Shown: positions 7,827 to 15,659 of the stretch, one piece after another
Layout: every line of letters starts with the position of its first letter
Position numbering within the stretch: the stretch's first letter is position 1
From: Tannockella sp964372125
GTDB taxonomy: Bacteria > Bacillota_I > Bacilli_A > Erysipelotrichales > Coprobacillaceae
NCBI GenBank assembly: GCA_964372125.1
Contig: CAYJPL010000028.1
Location: 1-26,204 of the forward strand
Reading direction: 5' to 3'
DNA: 26,204 bases
Program-made: the position numbers and the translations under genes
Notes under the pieces: generated by a model
Databases searched by the model: none
The model's input: the letters and a program-made list of their open reading frames with translations, nothing else
What the model was told of the DNA's origin: nothing

Positions 7827-8227
7827 GTGGATATAAAAAATTTACAGCAAGTTCATTAAGTGAAGTTAAAGCGATATATGAAGATTCAAATTGGCAAACA
7901 TATCTAAAGGATGACGATAAATTAGTTAGGGCATTTCATAACTCATTGTATATTTTTGGTGCATTTGATAAGGATAAATTGGTTGGTTTTGTTCGATGTA
8001 TAGAAGACGGAGAGCATATTGTTGTTGTACAAGACTTAATTGTTTTATCAAAATATCAACAAAAAGGGATAGGTTCATATCTATTTAAACATTGTTGGGA
8101 TAAATATCAAGAAGTTAGAATGTTTCAAGTAGTAACTGATATTGAAGATAAAGTAGATAATCATTTTTACCAATCGTTCAATATGAAAAAAATAGAAGAG
8201 GGACACATGGTTTCATATTTTAGATAG
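7827..8227 (+). pseudogene. GNAT acetyltransferase with a 5' frameshift
   Basis: A perfect ribosome site (AGGAGG, 7814-7819) is followed by GTG at 7827, but that frame stops after ten codons. Adding one A to the A tract at 7835-7840 joins it to the long frame: VDIKKFTASSLSEVKAIYEDSNWQ onward to the stop at 8225-8227. The product is then about 134 residues with a GNAT acetyl-CoA-binding motif (QQKGIGSYLFKHC, from the Q/RxxGxG/A signature). It resembles small N-acetyltransferases; the substrate is unknown. The defect may be a sequencing error, a real mutation or slippage at the A tract. It is one of very few plus-strand genes in the window. Confidence 0.7.
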
Positions 8228-8322
8228 ATACGTAAAACAATCATAATACAGGTTAGCCAACTAAATCGTTGGTCGATTAATCATCAGTCTTTTTTTATGT
8301 ATTTTTGTCAGATTTTGATTTG

Positions 8323-8382
8323 TTTTTGACAAATCATAGCGAAATATGATGAAACTTAGAAATATTGAAATAAAAAAAAGCC
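8323..8382. repeat. Block shared with 14345-14403
   Basis: TGACAAATCATAGCGAAATA is followed by TGATGAA, AGAAAT, GAAA and an A-run ending in GCC. It matches 14348-14403 in order, with a few substitutions and small gaps. At 14403 the block runs directly into repeat C. Here the IS256-family element starts right after GCC. This may be the stump of a former copy of the dispersed element and its flank, removed by the insertion sequence. Confidence 0.6.
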
Positions 8383-8461
8383 GAGCCTGTAAATAATTTT
8401 GTGTAAACTCAAATCCTCTAATGGTAGAATGAAATAAAGCTACCAAAGGAGGATTTTTGTT

Positions 8462-9657
8462 ATGAGTAAAAAGGATATTGTAAAATATATTATTGAAGAA
8501 TATGGTGTAACATCACCAACAGACATTACCAACGCATTAAAAGACCTACTTGGAGAAACCCTACAATAAATGATGGATGCAGAATTTGATCAACATATGG
8601 GTTACAAAAAACATGATCAAGTGACTGACAAAAATAACTATCGTAATGGTTCATCTAAAAAAACTGTAAAAACTTCACAAGGTGTTGTAGATATCACGGT
8701 ACCTAGAGATCGTAATGCTTCTTTTGAACCAGTTGTAATTGAAAAACATTCACGTGATATATCTGATGTTGATCAAAAGATTATTAATTTATATGCAAGA
8801 GGGATGTCGACTCGAGATATAAGTGAATCCATTAAAGATATTTATGGGATTGATGTAAGTGCCCCTATGATAAGTGCAATTACTGATAAAGTGATACCAA
8901 AAGCACTAGCGTGGCAAAGTAGACCATTGAATACCGTATATCCTATCGTATTCATAGACTGTATTCACTTTAATGTAAAAAAAGATACTATGGTCGTTAA
9001 AAAGGCATCCTATGTAGTGCTAGAGTGAATGAAGCAGGATATAAAGAAGTATTAGGGATCTATATTGGAGAAAACGAGAGTGCAAAATTTTGGTTAAGTG
9101 TACTAACAGATTTAAAAGCTAGAGGGATTCAAGATATTTTAATCATGTGCTCAGATGGATTAACAGGACTTAAGAGTGCGATTACATCTGTTTACCCATC
9201 TGCTGTTCAACAACGTTGTATAGTTCACTTAATACGTAATTCATGTAAATATTTGGGATACAAAGATCGTAAAGATTTTTGTAAAGATTTAAAATCTGTA
9301 TATAGTGCGATAAGTGTTGAAAATGCACAAGCTGCATTAGACAAATGTAAAGAGAAATGGGGTGAGAAATATCCATATGCATTTAAACCATGGGAAGATA
9401 ATTGGAACGAAGTATCTAGTATGTTCAACTACATCCCAGAGCTTAGAAAAATCATGTATACAACAAATGCCATTGAAAGTTTAAATAGTGGATTCCGTAA
9501 GTTCACAAAGATTCGTACAGTATTTCCAAGTGATGAAAGTTTGTTGAAATCGTTATATTTAGCGCAAGATAAAATCGTAGAAAAATGGAACATCCCTTAT
9601 GCAAACTGGGGCATGATTTATTCTAGCTTACAAATCATATTTGAAGGACGAATATAG
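8462..9657 (+). pseudogene. IS256-family (mutator-type) transposase, broken
   Basis: The ATG at 8462 follows AAAGGAGG. The frame reads MSKKDIVKYIIEEYGVTSP, then meets TAA at 8566-8568. It resumes in the same frame (MMDAEFDQHMGYKKHD) to about 9022. There loss of one G in the expected YVVLGVNEAGYKEV junction gives TGA at 9026-9028. The +1 frame continues with NEAGYKEVLGIYIGENES to 9657. All three DDE regions of the family are present: IDCIHF, SDGLTGL and TNAIESLN. The total of about 400 codons is normal for IS256. Two separate lesions indicate a dead element rather than programmed frameshifting. Confidence 0.88.
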
Positions 9658-9694
9658 TAAGATCTTTTGAAAAGTAAATAATCGTATGATATTA

Positions 9695-9734
9695 TAAAAA
9701 AAAGTAACAATATGCAAACTCACATATTGTTACT
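9695..9734 (-). terminator. Minus-strand terminator inside IS256 right end
   Basis: AGTAACAATATG (9703-9714) pairs perfectly with CATATTGTTACT (9723-9734). On the minus strand it is followed by eight T. It would stop outside transcription from entering the transposase antisense. Confidence 0.65.
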
Positions 9735-9794
9735 AAATATCATTCTACCATAAACCATTGGATTTATAGTTTACACAAAATTCAGAACACTCTC

Positions 9795-9829
9795 GACAAA
9801 ATCAAAAAACTCTGATTTTGTCTTTTTTT
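9795..9829 (+). terminator. Plus-strand terminator abutting IS256
   Basis: GACAAAATC (9795-9803) and GATTTTGTC (9814-9822) form a 9-base stem followed by seven T. It begins exactly one base after the right inverted repeat of the IS. Confidence 0.75.
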
Positions 9830-9942
9830 ACTGAACAAAGCCATTAAAAACACCTATATATTTTCAGTGACCTCCTTTTAATGATTTCCCCATGTGTTTG
9901 ATAAATGAATATTTACCTTACCCCACAACTATTTATAACGCC

Positions 9943-9977
9943 ATAAAGTTGTAAGAAAAAATTTCCTACAACTTTAT
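9943..9977. repeat. Inverted repeat after the lipoprotein gene
   Basis: ATAAAGTTGTA (9943-9953) and TACAACTTTAT (9967-9977) are perfect 11-base arms, 27 bases past the lipoprotein stop. There is no T run on either side, so it may be an mRNA-stabilising hairpin rather than a full terminator. Confidence 0.5.
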
Positions 9978-10003
9978 TGATTCACTAAATAAATTGTGAA
10001 AAA

Positions 10004-10486
10004 CTAATCACATACAATTTTAATTTTTACAAGACTTTCTTTATCCATTGCATTGTAATCAGCTTCACTTAAATTTTGGTAGTCTTCTTCATCGAAATCC
10101 TCAGTGATGTTTTTATTTATTTTTTTAATTTCTATTACTTGATCCACATCAATCTCAAAGACTAATTGATCAGCAAGATTAGAACTACCCTCTACGCCAT
10201 CATATTCATATAATTCAATAACTTCTTTTTCTACTGCACCATAACCAATAGATGGATGAATTAACCACTCAAATCTAACTTCACCGTGTGGAAGTATCAC
10301 TGTTATTTTATCACCTGAACTAACATCTATTTCTTCATACCCATTTCCGTCTTCATTTAGTACATACTCAACATCATTAATTTTAAAATCATAATCTATT
10401 TCATTTTTCGTATTACTGCAACCCAACAATGATAAAGTCAACGACAATATCAGCACAGCTTTTAAAACATTCTTGTATAGTGCCAA
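10004..10486 (-). CDS. Small lipoprotein, partner of the cysteine peptidase
   Basis: A 160-residue protein with a lipoprotein signal peptide: basic start, hydrophobic run VLILSLTLSL and lipobox LLGC at about residues 20-23, so Cys23 would be lipidated. The mature part is small, acidic and likely beta-rich (IDYDFKINDVEYVLNEDG, ITVILPHGEVRFEWLIHPS). No family is recognised. The start is TTG at 10486, inside the last 25 bases of the upstream peptidase gene. The ribosome site AGG there is weak, so translational coupling is likely. Surface-exposed and co-transcribed with a secreted peptidase, it may be its inhibitor, chaperone or substrate-binding partner; this is inferred from position only. Confidence 0.7.
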   Translation of the reverse strand: MALYKNVLKAVLILSLTLSLLGCSNTKNEIDYDFKINDVEYVLNEDGNGYEEIDVSSGDKITVILPHGEVRFEWLIHPSIGYGAVEKEVIELYEYDGVEGSSNLADQLVFEIDVDQVIEIKKINKNITEDFDEEDYQNLSEADYNAMDKESLVKIKIVCD

Positions 10487-11370
10487 GAGTCGTTACCTGA
10501 TATATAATAATTGAAATTGCCATTTGATTTGAGTTGCACAGATTTTAATACACCACCATTAGGTTCCAACAAGATTAGCNNNNNNNNNNNNNNNNNNNNN
10601 NNNNNNNNNNNNNNNNNNNNNNNNNNNNNNNNNNNNNNNNNNNNNNNNNNNNNNNNNNNNNNNNNNNNNNNNNNNNNNNCAGCCCAACACTGATTATGAC
10701 CTTGTCTTACCCCTTTTACTGATAATGTTTTATAGGATATAGGTCTATTAACGTCAGCACGTGTTATTGGTGAATGATATATTATTGTAGCATTTTCTTG
10801 TATAGTATTATAGTCATGTAGTATATGCTCACCGTTATCAATATAAATATTTGCATAATCAATATCGATTTTATTTGACGGTGTAGTAAGCGAATAGATT
10901 AAGCTGATTTCGTTATCATTTGATATTGCATACACACTGTTTCCATCTGAAATTAATTTGTAAGTAACATTACTACTTTGATTTAATAGTGATGTCAGCT
11001 CTTTTGCATAACTTCTTGATAATGAAGAAACCATCTCTTCTCCATCGTCATAAACTTCTAATAATCCAACAATATTGCTATTAGATAAGAGAACAAATGA
11101 GTATATAATGGTTTCATCTATTATATTATATACAGTAAAACTATTACCCAACTTGTAACTAAATAAATCTGTATTGTCAAAACCATAAGACGACACATCC
11201 TGACTAACTGAAAAAAAGTGTTGATCTATTACATCATTAGCGTAATCAGTTACTTCAGCAGGTGTTTCATTAGATAAAATATATGACTGTTCATGGGCAT
11301 GAGCCGGCTTACTAACAATGTTCATAAAAAATGATAACATCAATAATACTACAGTTATTTTTTTAATCAT
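10462..11370 (-). CDS. Secreted papain-like (C39-type) cysteine peptidase, interrupted by an assembly gap
   Basis: A signal peptide (MIKKITVVLLMLSFFMNIVSKPAHA) is followed by about 190 residues of N-terminal domain. The segment KGVRQGHNQCWA then appears, with the Q and catalytic Cys of papain-like C39-family peptidases (QxxxxCWAA). At that point 100 N intervene. The remaining tail (LILLEPNGGVLKSVQLKSNGNF onward) looks like the end of the same fold, and the frame happens to continue, but the gap size is probably arbitrary and the catalytic His lies inside it. I prefer the ATG at codon 4 (11370) over the GTG at 11379. Both have weak ribosome sites, although AAGGAG occurs about 60 bases upstream. 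Possible roles are surface protein processing or peptide maturation. Confidence 0.7.
   Translation of the reverse strand: MIKKITVVLLMLSFFMNIVSKPAHAHEQSYILSNETPAEVTDYANDVIDQHFFSVSQDVSSYGFDNTDLFSYKLGNSFTVYNIIDETIIYSFVLLSNSNIVGLLEVYDDGEEMVSSLSRSYAKELTSLLNQSSNVTYKLISDGNSVYAISNDNEISLIYSLTTPSNKIDIDYANIYIDNGEHILHDYNTIQENATIIYHSPITRADVNRPISYKTLSVKGVRQGHNQCWAXXXXXXXXXXXXXXXXXXXXXXXXXXXXXXXXXXLILLEPNGGVLKSVQLKSNGNFNYYISGNDSWHYTRMF
10580..10679. other. Assembly gap (100 N)
   Basis: A run of exactly 100 N inside the cysteine-peptidase gene. The round length is usual for a scaffold gap of unknown size. Nothing about frame or distance across it is reliable. Confidence 0.98.
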
Positions 11371-11379
11371 ACATGTCAC

Positions 11380-11793
11380 TTAAATATATTGTATTTGACT
11401 CAACCCAATATACTTATTTCTCCTTTCTATTTTAACTTAACTTACATACGAATAGTTACTTGATAAAATAAGAAATAACAAATTATTATTTACACATATA
11501 TAATTTTCACTCATGAATGCAAAACTATCCAAATGTTATATTATGAGTACAATTAAACTAATAATCACATTGATATAATATCTACTTATATTAGTAGTCG
11601 ATATTTGCTATTTTGTATCTATACTTGCATCAATCCCTCTCCCTCCTCTTCAATTATATTATAGACAAAATCATATCAATGCCTTGCTTCATGCAAACCA
11701 ACAAACATTAGTTTCGAGCAAAAATTATCGTATGAATAAATAATTGTCATCTCTATATTTAAAAGTATATCATATTGTTTTTTTTTTCGTCAA
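11380..11793. other. Intergenic region with orphan ribosome-binding-like sites
   Basis: No convincing gene is present. On the minus strand there are two strong purine-rich sites that lead to no long frame. GAGGAGGGAGAGGG near 11640-11653 is followed by an ATG with a stop after three codons. AAGGAG near 11424-11429 is followed by TTG codons that stop quickly. These may be relics of decayed genes or the leader of the peptidase gene. Confidence 0.4.
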
Positions 11794-11927
11794 TTCATTC
11801 ACGGAGGTTTTACGTTCATTAACGGAAGTTTTACATTAAATCCAATCATCCAATATGGTCTATTTATGGATGGAAATAGTTTACCAATTTCTGATACATG
11901 TTTTGAAGGTAATAAAAACGAACAATT
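11794..11927 (+). pseudogene. Fragment of an IS1634/IS4-superfamily transposase
   Basis: One plus-strand frame reads FTLNPIIQYGLFMDGNSLPI, then SDTCFEGNKNEQ, and is cut by the left end of the IS66-family element. The pattern NPI-Q-GL-MD-G-P-S-FEGN-E is the conserved central segment of IS1634-like DDE transposases, but only about 45 codons remain. Its beginning contains a 21-base tandem duplication (11794-11814, 11815-11835) that keeps the frame (FIHGGFT, FINGSFT). The rest of the transposase is not present beyond the right end of the IS66-family element. Confidence 0.6.
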
Positions 11928-12017
11928 GTAAGCGTCAAATAAAAAGGCTCTAGTTTATCACCATTTGATGGGATATGCTAGAGCTATATTAATAGTCGTG
12001 ACAAAAAGGTCATATTT

Positions 12018-13573
12018 CTATGACTTCTTGTCCATATATAAATATTTTGGTAACTCTTTAGACCAAGGCATGATTCTTTCAAGGTCTTGGTCATCTTTTA
12101 GGTTCATAGCAGGAACTTTTTCTAGTAAGTATTCTAAGTAGTTACGTGGATTCAAGTTATTTAGCTTTGCAGTTTCTACAATACTGTAATAACAACTTGA
12201 TGTATTTGCACCATGTGGTGTACTTACGAATAACCAGTTTTTACGCCCTACTGCTAGTGGACGGATTGCGCGTTCTAGTGCGTTATTACTTATTTCAATT
12301 CGCCCATCATCTAAGTATGTTCTTAGTTTTGATTCCTGGTTGATGGCATAAGTAATTGCTTCTGCTAGTTTTTGGTTTAGAATCTTTGCGTTATTTGCTT
12401 CGTGTATTCTTTCCATCATTTCATCAAATATTGGTTTTGACTTATCTTGGCGATATTTCAAAATTTCATCATAAGACATATTTGTTGTCTTCGTCTCCAA
12501 ATGAAATAAATCTTTCATTAAAACAAGTATTTGATTCGAAAATGAATTTTGGATATCTGCTCCTTTTGAAGCACTATCAATAACTTCTTTAAACTTTCTA
12601 CGTGCATGTGCCAAGCATCCTTCTTATACTACATTATCTAGGTTATCATATGCAAGATATCCATCAGATTGTACAATAGAATGATAACCACTCAAATGTT
12701 TCTTAGCACAGTTGTGTCCTCTACTTGCAACGCATTTAAACAAGACAAGTTGACGTGCTTCACTTCGTCCACTTTTATATACCCACATATATGATTTTGT
12801 TGATGCAACTATACCTGATTCACGTAATACTTGTACTGTTGTTTCATCTGCTCCAATATATTCCATTTGTAGTAGACATCGATGCATATATGACTGTATA
12901 TCTTTTAGGTAGTAGTCATATAGTTTAGCCAACCAATTAGACATATTTTGTCTTGTGATATTGATATTATTTCTTTTATAATCAACTTCTTGACGATACA
13001 ATGGCAGTGCTAAGCAAAACTTGTTATATATAATTGTACTAGCTAAACTTGCAGATAAGAAACTTTTTGGTAGTAATGCAATAGGTGCATCACTTTTTAT
13101 AAAGTTTGCTTTTCATCATTACAATAATCACATGTATAAACATATTGAACATGTTCTATTACTTTATAACTTGCAGGAACATAAATAAGTTCTTTACGGA
13201 TATTTTCACTTACCTTACGCAATACTTTATTACATTTATTACAAGTAGTATCTTTAACATCATACACAATGCGTTCTACAGGAAAACTAGATAAATCTTG
13301 TTCTCTTTTTCCTTTTTGTTTCTTTCGTTTATAAGTTATTTCTTCTAATTGAGGTTCTGTCTTTATTGGTGTTTGTTCTACCTCAACTTCATCAAATAAC
13401 GATAACTGATTATCCATATCTAATTTTTCTGATTTTTTACCATACATATTTTTTTGTAGTAATCGAATTTGTTGTTGATAGTAATCAAGTTGTTGTTCTA
13501 GGTCTGAAATTTGACTTAAACTCTTTTTGTTTAAAGTAATTAGTTCATCTTTTGTCATCTTGTTTAAGTTCAT
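12018..13573 (-). pseudogene. tnpC: IS66-family transposase TnpC, broken
   Basis: Three pieces make up one IS66 transposase. Piece 13097-13573 is the N-terminal part: a leucine-rich coiled coil (ITLNKKSLSQISDLEQQLDY), KNMYGKKSEKL, and a zinc-binding region CNKCNK with CDYC. Loss of one base near 13085-13095 (QTL then SDAPIALLPKSFLSA in another frame) breaks it. Piece 12624-13001 continues with the first DDE Asp (GADETTVQVL) and QSDGYLAY. Then TAA (12624-12626) interrupts DNLDNVV-EGCLAHARRKFKE in the same frame. Piece 12018-12614 carries the last catalytic Glu (NNALERAIRP). Normal total length with one frameshift and one nonsense: inactive unless these are sequence errors. Confidence 0.87.
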
Positions 13574-13640
13574 TTCAATACCTCATTTCCTTCAAATACT
13601 ATACCGAAAAATGACTTATTTTCTACAAAACAAGCTTGTT

Positions 13641-13982
13641 TTATTGTTCTTTTGATAAGTATTTTAATTCCATATCTTGACCTTGTATCAACCAGTTTAA
13701 TTGTACATCAGTTATTGTTTTTACATTTTGTGTTTCATCAATAATATATTTAAATTTCCCTTGTTCCATTCGCTTTAAAAACAACGAAAACGCATTGTTA
13801 TCATAATACAATACCTTTATTCTTGTTCTATTTTTATTAATGAACAAGAATAAAGAGTAATCTAGAACATCTAATCCAAAATCTTGATGTACAACAAGCA
13901 TTAAACCATCAATACTTTTTCTCATATCAACATAGTTTGTTGCAATATAAATATTCTTTACATCTTGAGTATTTATAATCAT
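13641..13982 (-). CDS. tnpB: IS66 accessory protein TnpB
   Basis: A 113-residue intact IS66 Orf2-type protein. It has the family core YVDMRKSIDGLMLVV at about residues 17-31 and LFLFINKNRTRIKVLYYDNNAFSLFLKRMEQGKF at about 44-77. It is required for IS66 transposition along with TnpA and TnpC; its biochemical role is not settled. It overlaps the end of tnpA by four bases (ATGA), so the two are translationally coupled. It is not the RNA-guided TnpB nuclease of IS200/IS605 elements, which is unrelated. Confidence 0.9.
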   Translation of the reverse strand: MIINTQDVKNIYIATNYVDMRKSIDGLMLVVHQDFGLDVLDYSLFLFINKNRTRIKVLYYDNNAFSLFLKRMEQGKFKYIIDETQNVKTITDVQLNWLIQGQDMELKYLSKEQ

Positions 13983-14263
13983 GAATGTACCCGAAGTAAT
14001 GATCGTATGACTTCAATATTACCTTTTACTATATTCCCATTTAGATTAATTGAGACTTCTTCACTTTTAATAATAATAGATTGAAATCGCGATGTAGGAA
14101 TATCTTTTTTATCAATGTCTATATCTAGTTGCTTTTTCTTTTGGTAAAACGTACTTTGACCAATACCATGATGTTTACAAAAATCACCGAACGTAAGTGA
14201 TATTGTTTCAAACTCTTTAAAGATTTTAAGCCATTCATGATCTGTTTTATAATTTGCTTTCAA
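13979..14263 (-). CDS. tnpA: IS66 accessory protein TnpA
   Basis: This is the first gene of the IS66 unit, about 94 residues, with a helix-turn-helix-like N-terminal part (WLKIFKEFETISLTFGDFCKHHGIGQSTFYQKKKQL). A TTG at 14263 is a better start than the GTG at 14272, because GGGAGG then lies seven bases ahead. Its end overlaps tnpB. It is likely a DNA-binding helper of transposition. The frame is intact. Confidence 0.8.
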   Translation of the reverse strand: MKANYKTDHEWLKIFKEFETISLTFGDFCKHHGIGQSTFYQKKKQLDIDIDKKDIPTSRFQSIIIKSEEVSINLNGNIVKGNIEVIRSLLRVHS

Positions 14264-14344
14264 ATAAAGCACCTCCCATCTGATATTAGTCTATCATCTT
14301 GGGAAGTGCTTATTATAGTGCCTTATTATTGTACGCTTACGGTT

Positions 14345-14403
14345 TTCTGACAACTTATAGCGAAATATGATGAATCACAAGAAATTAGAAATTGAAAAAA
14401 GCC
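14345..14403. repeat. Block shared with 8323-8382
   Basis: TGACAACTTATAGCGAAATA then TGATGAA and GAAATTAGAAATTGAAAAAAGCC parallels the block left of the IS256-family element. It starts a few bases after the IS66 right end and runs straight into the terminator of repeat C. Both insertion sequences therefore border this block, on opposite sides. Confidence 0.6.
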
Positions 14404-14595
14404 CTTAAAATAAGGACTTAATGGGTTAGTACAATGTCTAACTTATTGTTTATTTTTCATATGTGGGAATATGCACATTAACTACTCGTTTTTCTACATT
14501 TTCAATAAGTACAGTAGTTATCGTATTTTATTGACTGTCAAAAATATTGCAACAAATTGAAATGTGAATTTGGCAGGAAATTGACATGTTTTTAG
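14394..14595 (-). repeat. Dispersed ~200-bp 3' element, copy C
   Basis: This copy has the core TCTAACTTATTGTTTATTTT and the edge GAAATTGACATGTTTTTAG (14577-14595). The middle is the most diverged of the five. Its terminator differs from A, B and D: AAGCCCTTA (14399-14407) pairs with TAAGGACTT (14411-14419), followed by T on the minus strand. Copy E has a related version. It lies 40 bases past the stop of the regulator relic, the same spacing as copy A to its gene. Confidence 0.88.
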
Positions 14596-14635
14596 AGTGG
14601 ATTTAAAATATTCAATAGTTTCGTAACCGGCATTT

Positions 14636-14937
14636 TTATTTTTTTACATAAGCAACGGAGTTACCTGATCCAACTTTAGTAATCATATCTTTATCTACAA
14701 GTATTTTTAAATGTCTAATTGCTATAGATTTTGATACTCCAAGTGATTTTTCAATATCTTTTCTAGCTATGGTTTTATGCTTTTCAATGTAACTAATAAT
14801 CTTTTATTCATCTTCTTTAATATCGGTATTATCACTTTTAGACTTTGTTTCAGTAATCTCATTTATATTAAATAGTGTTATTTTAAATATATTATCATTT
14901 GTTTCTAGTAATGGTTCTATTGTACTATATTCATCAG
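14636..14937 (-). pseudogene. 3' relic of an AlbA_2 regulator (paralogue of the first gene)
   Basis: The minus strand encodes DEYSTIEPLLETNDNIFKIT onward to GSGNSVAYVKK-stop, which matches the last 100 residues of the protein at 260-1567 almost residue for residue. It includes the whole C-terminal winged helix (ARKDIEKSLGVSKSIAIRHL). An in-frame TAA replaces the Gln of DDEQKII. Similarity ends abruptly at about 14937, at the junction with the phosphatase region. Together with repeat C it is the truncated end of a duplicated gene-plus-repeat unit. Confidence 0.88.
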
Positions 14938-14997
14938 TATGCATGCAAACAGCATAATAGTTTATAAAGTCCGCAAAAATATACAGGCTTTTTTATG

Positions 14998-15582
14998 CTA
15001 TTTTGTTATTGAACTAAAGTCATGGTTAATTATTTCTAACAGCTTAAATGTTGAACCATCATACTCGTATTTAAAGATTGCACAATTGCTTATTTTTGAT
15101 GTCCTCTTTATATTTGAACATTCTTCCCATTCACGATAGAAATTAGCAATTGCTGCACCATGGCTGACAGCTAAAACTTGGTCATGACCTTCTCTTTCCA
15201 TTATTAACTGGATTGTAGAACTTACTCTCTTTCTAACTTCCATTTCGCCTTCACCATTGTATGTTTTAAAGAAGTCTCCATATGGAAGCGGAGGATTAAG
15301 TTCTTCGCTTTCTCCTTCAAATGTTCCAAAATTCCATTCTTTAAGACCTTTTTCTCTAGTGTAGGGCATATCAGTTATTATTTCTAGTGTATCACTAGCT
15401 CTTTCACTTGTTGATGCATAAGCCTCAGTAAATGTAATGTTACTATTATCAAAGTATGCTTTTGCAACTTTTGCTTGTTCTTGTCCAAGTTGTGTTAATG
15501 GTGCATCACACCATCCCTGAATCTTCTTTCTTACGTTAAATAAGGTTTGTCCATGTCTCATTAAATATAATGTTTTCTTCAT
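14998..15582 (-). CDS. Histidine phosphatase (phosphoglycerate mutase-like)
   Basis: A 194-residue protein of the histidine phosphatase superfamily. LMRHGQT carries the phospho-accepting His10 with Arg9. The second Arg lies in TSERASD (about 61), FGTFEGE supplies the acidic region after Glu82, and VSHG gives His141. It probably dephosphorylates a small phosphorylated metabolite; the substrate cannot be deduced. The N-terminus MKKTLYLMRHG fits the family, although the ribosome site is odd. A strong AAAGGAG lies about 30 bases before the ATG with a perfect hairpin in between, and only AAGG directly precedes the start. It may share a transcript with the aldo/keto reductase 77 bases upstream. Confidence 0.88.
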   Translation of the reverse strand: MKKTLYLMRHGQTLFNVRKKIQGWCDAPLTQLGQEQAKVAKAYFDNSNITFTEAYASTSERASDTLEIITDMPYTREKGLKEWNFGTFEGESEELNPPLPYGDFFKTYNGEGEMEVRKRVSSTIQLIMEREGHDQVLAVSHGAAIANFYREWEECSNIKRTSKISNCAIFKYEYDGSTFKLLEIINHDFSSITK

Positions 15583-15593
15583 CCTTATTCCAA

Positions 15594-15611
15594 CATGATA
15601 TTGCTATCATG
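15594..15611 (-). promoter_or_regulatory. Hairpin between ribosome site and phosphatase start
   Basis: CATGATA and TATCATG form a perfect 7-base stem closed by GCAA on the minus strand, a GNRA-type tetraloop. It starts directly after AAAGGAG (15612-15618) and ends 11 bases before the ATG (15582). Folded, it would bring the ribosome site close to the start. Confidence 0.55.
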
Positions 15612-15659
15612 CTCCTTTCTTTTTTCTATATATTTTTCAATATCTTTTTTCGAAATTTA

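Larger units (their letters stand above)
8383..9794 (+). mobile_element. IS256-family insertion sequence, inactive
   Basis: The terminal inverted repeats are 27 bases, 8383-8409 and 9768-9794. Both begin GAG on the outside and share AATTTTGTGTAAACT on the inside. They enclose an IS256-type transposase with one nonsense codon and one frameshift. The eight bases flanking each end (AAAAAGCC and GACAAAAT) do not match, so there is no visible target duplication, which suggests a rearrangement after insertion. A minus-strand terminator near the right end (9695-9734) shields it from outside transcription. Confidence 0.85.
11928..14340 (-). mobile_element. IS66-family insertion sequence
   Basis: The ends are GTAAGCGTCAAATAAAAAGG at 11928-11947 and, inverted, GTAAGCGTACAATAATAAGG at 14321-14340. 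They begin with GTAA as is usual for IS66 and match at 17 of 20 positions. Inside are tnpA, tnpB and a broken tnpC, all transcribed on the minus strand in the standard IS66 order. The flanking octamers (GAACAATT and GGTTTTCT) differ, so no target duplication remains. The element sits inside an older transposase relic. Confidence 0.88.

Noticed and set aside
9022..9030. Programmed frameshift in the IS256 transposase
   Set aside because: IS256 transposases are normally one frame, no slippery sequence is present, and a separate nonsense codon lies at 8566-8568. Decay is simpler.
10511..10693. Plus-strand frame across the N run
   Set aside because: Its middle is undefined sequence, and it lies opposite the cysteine peptidase gene.
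13641..13982. RNA-guided TnpB nuclease
   Set aside because: The IS66 TnpB is a 113-residue accessory protein unrelated to the IS200/IS605 TnpB nuclease; there is no RuvC-like domain.
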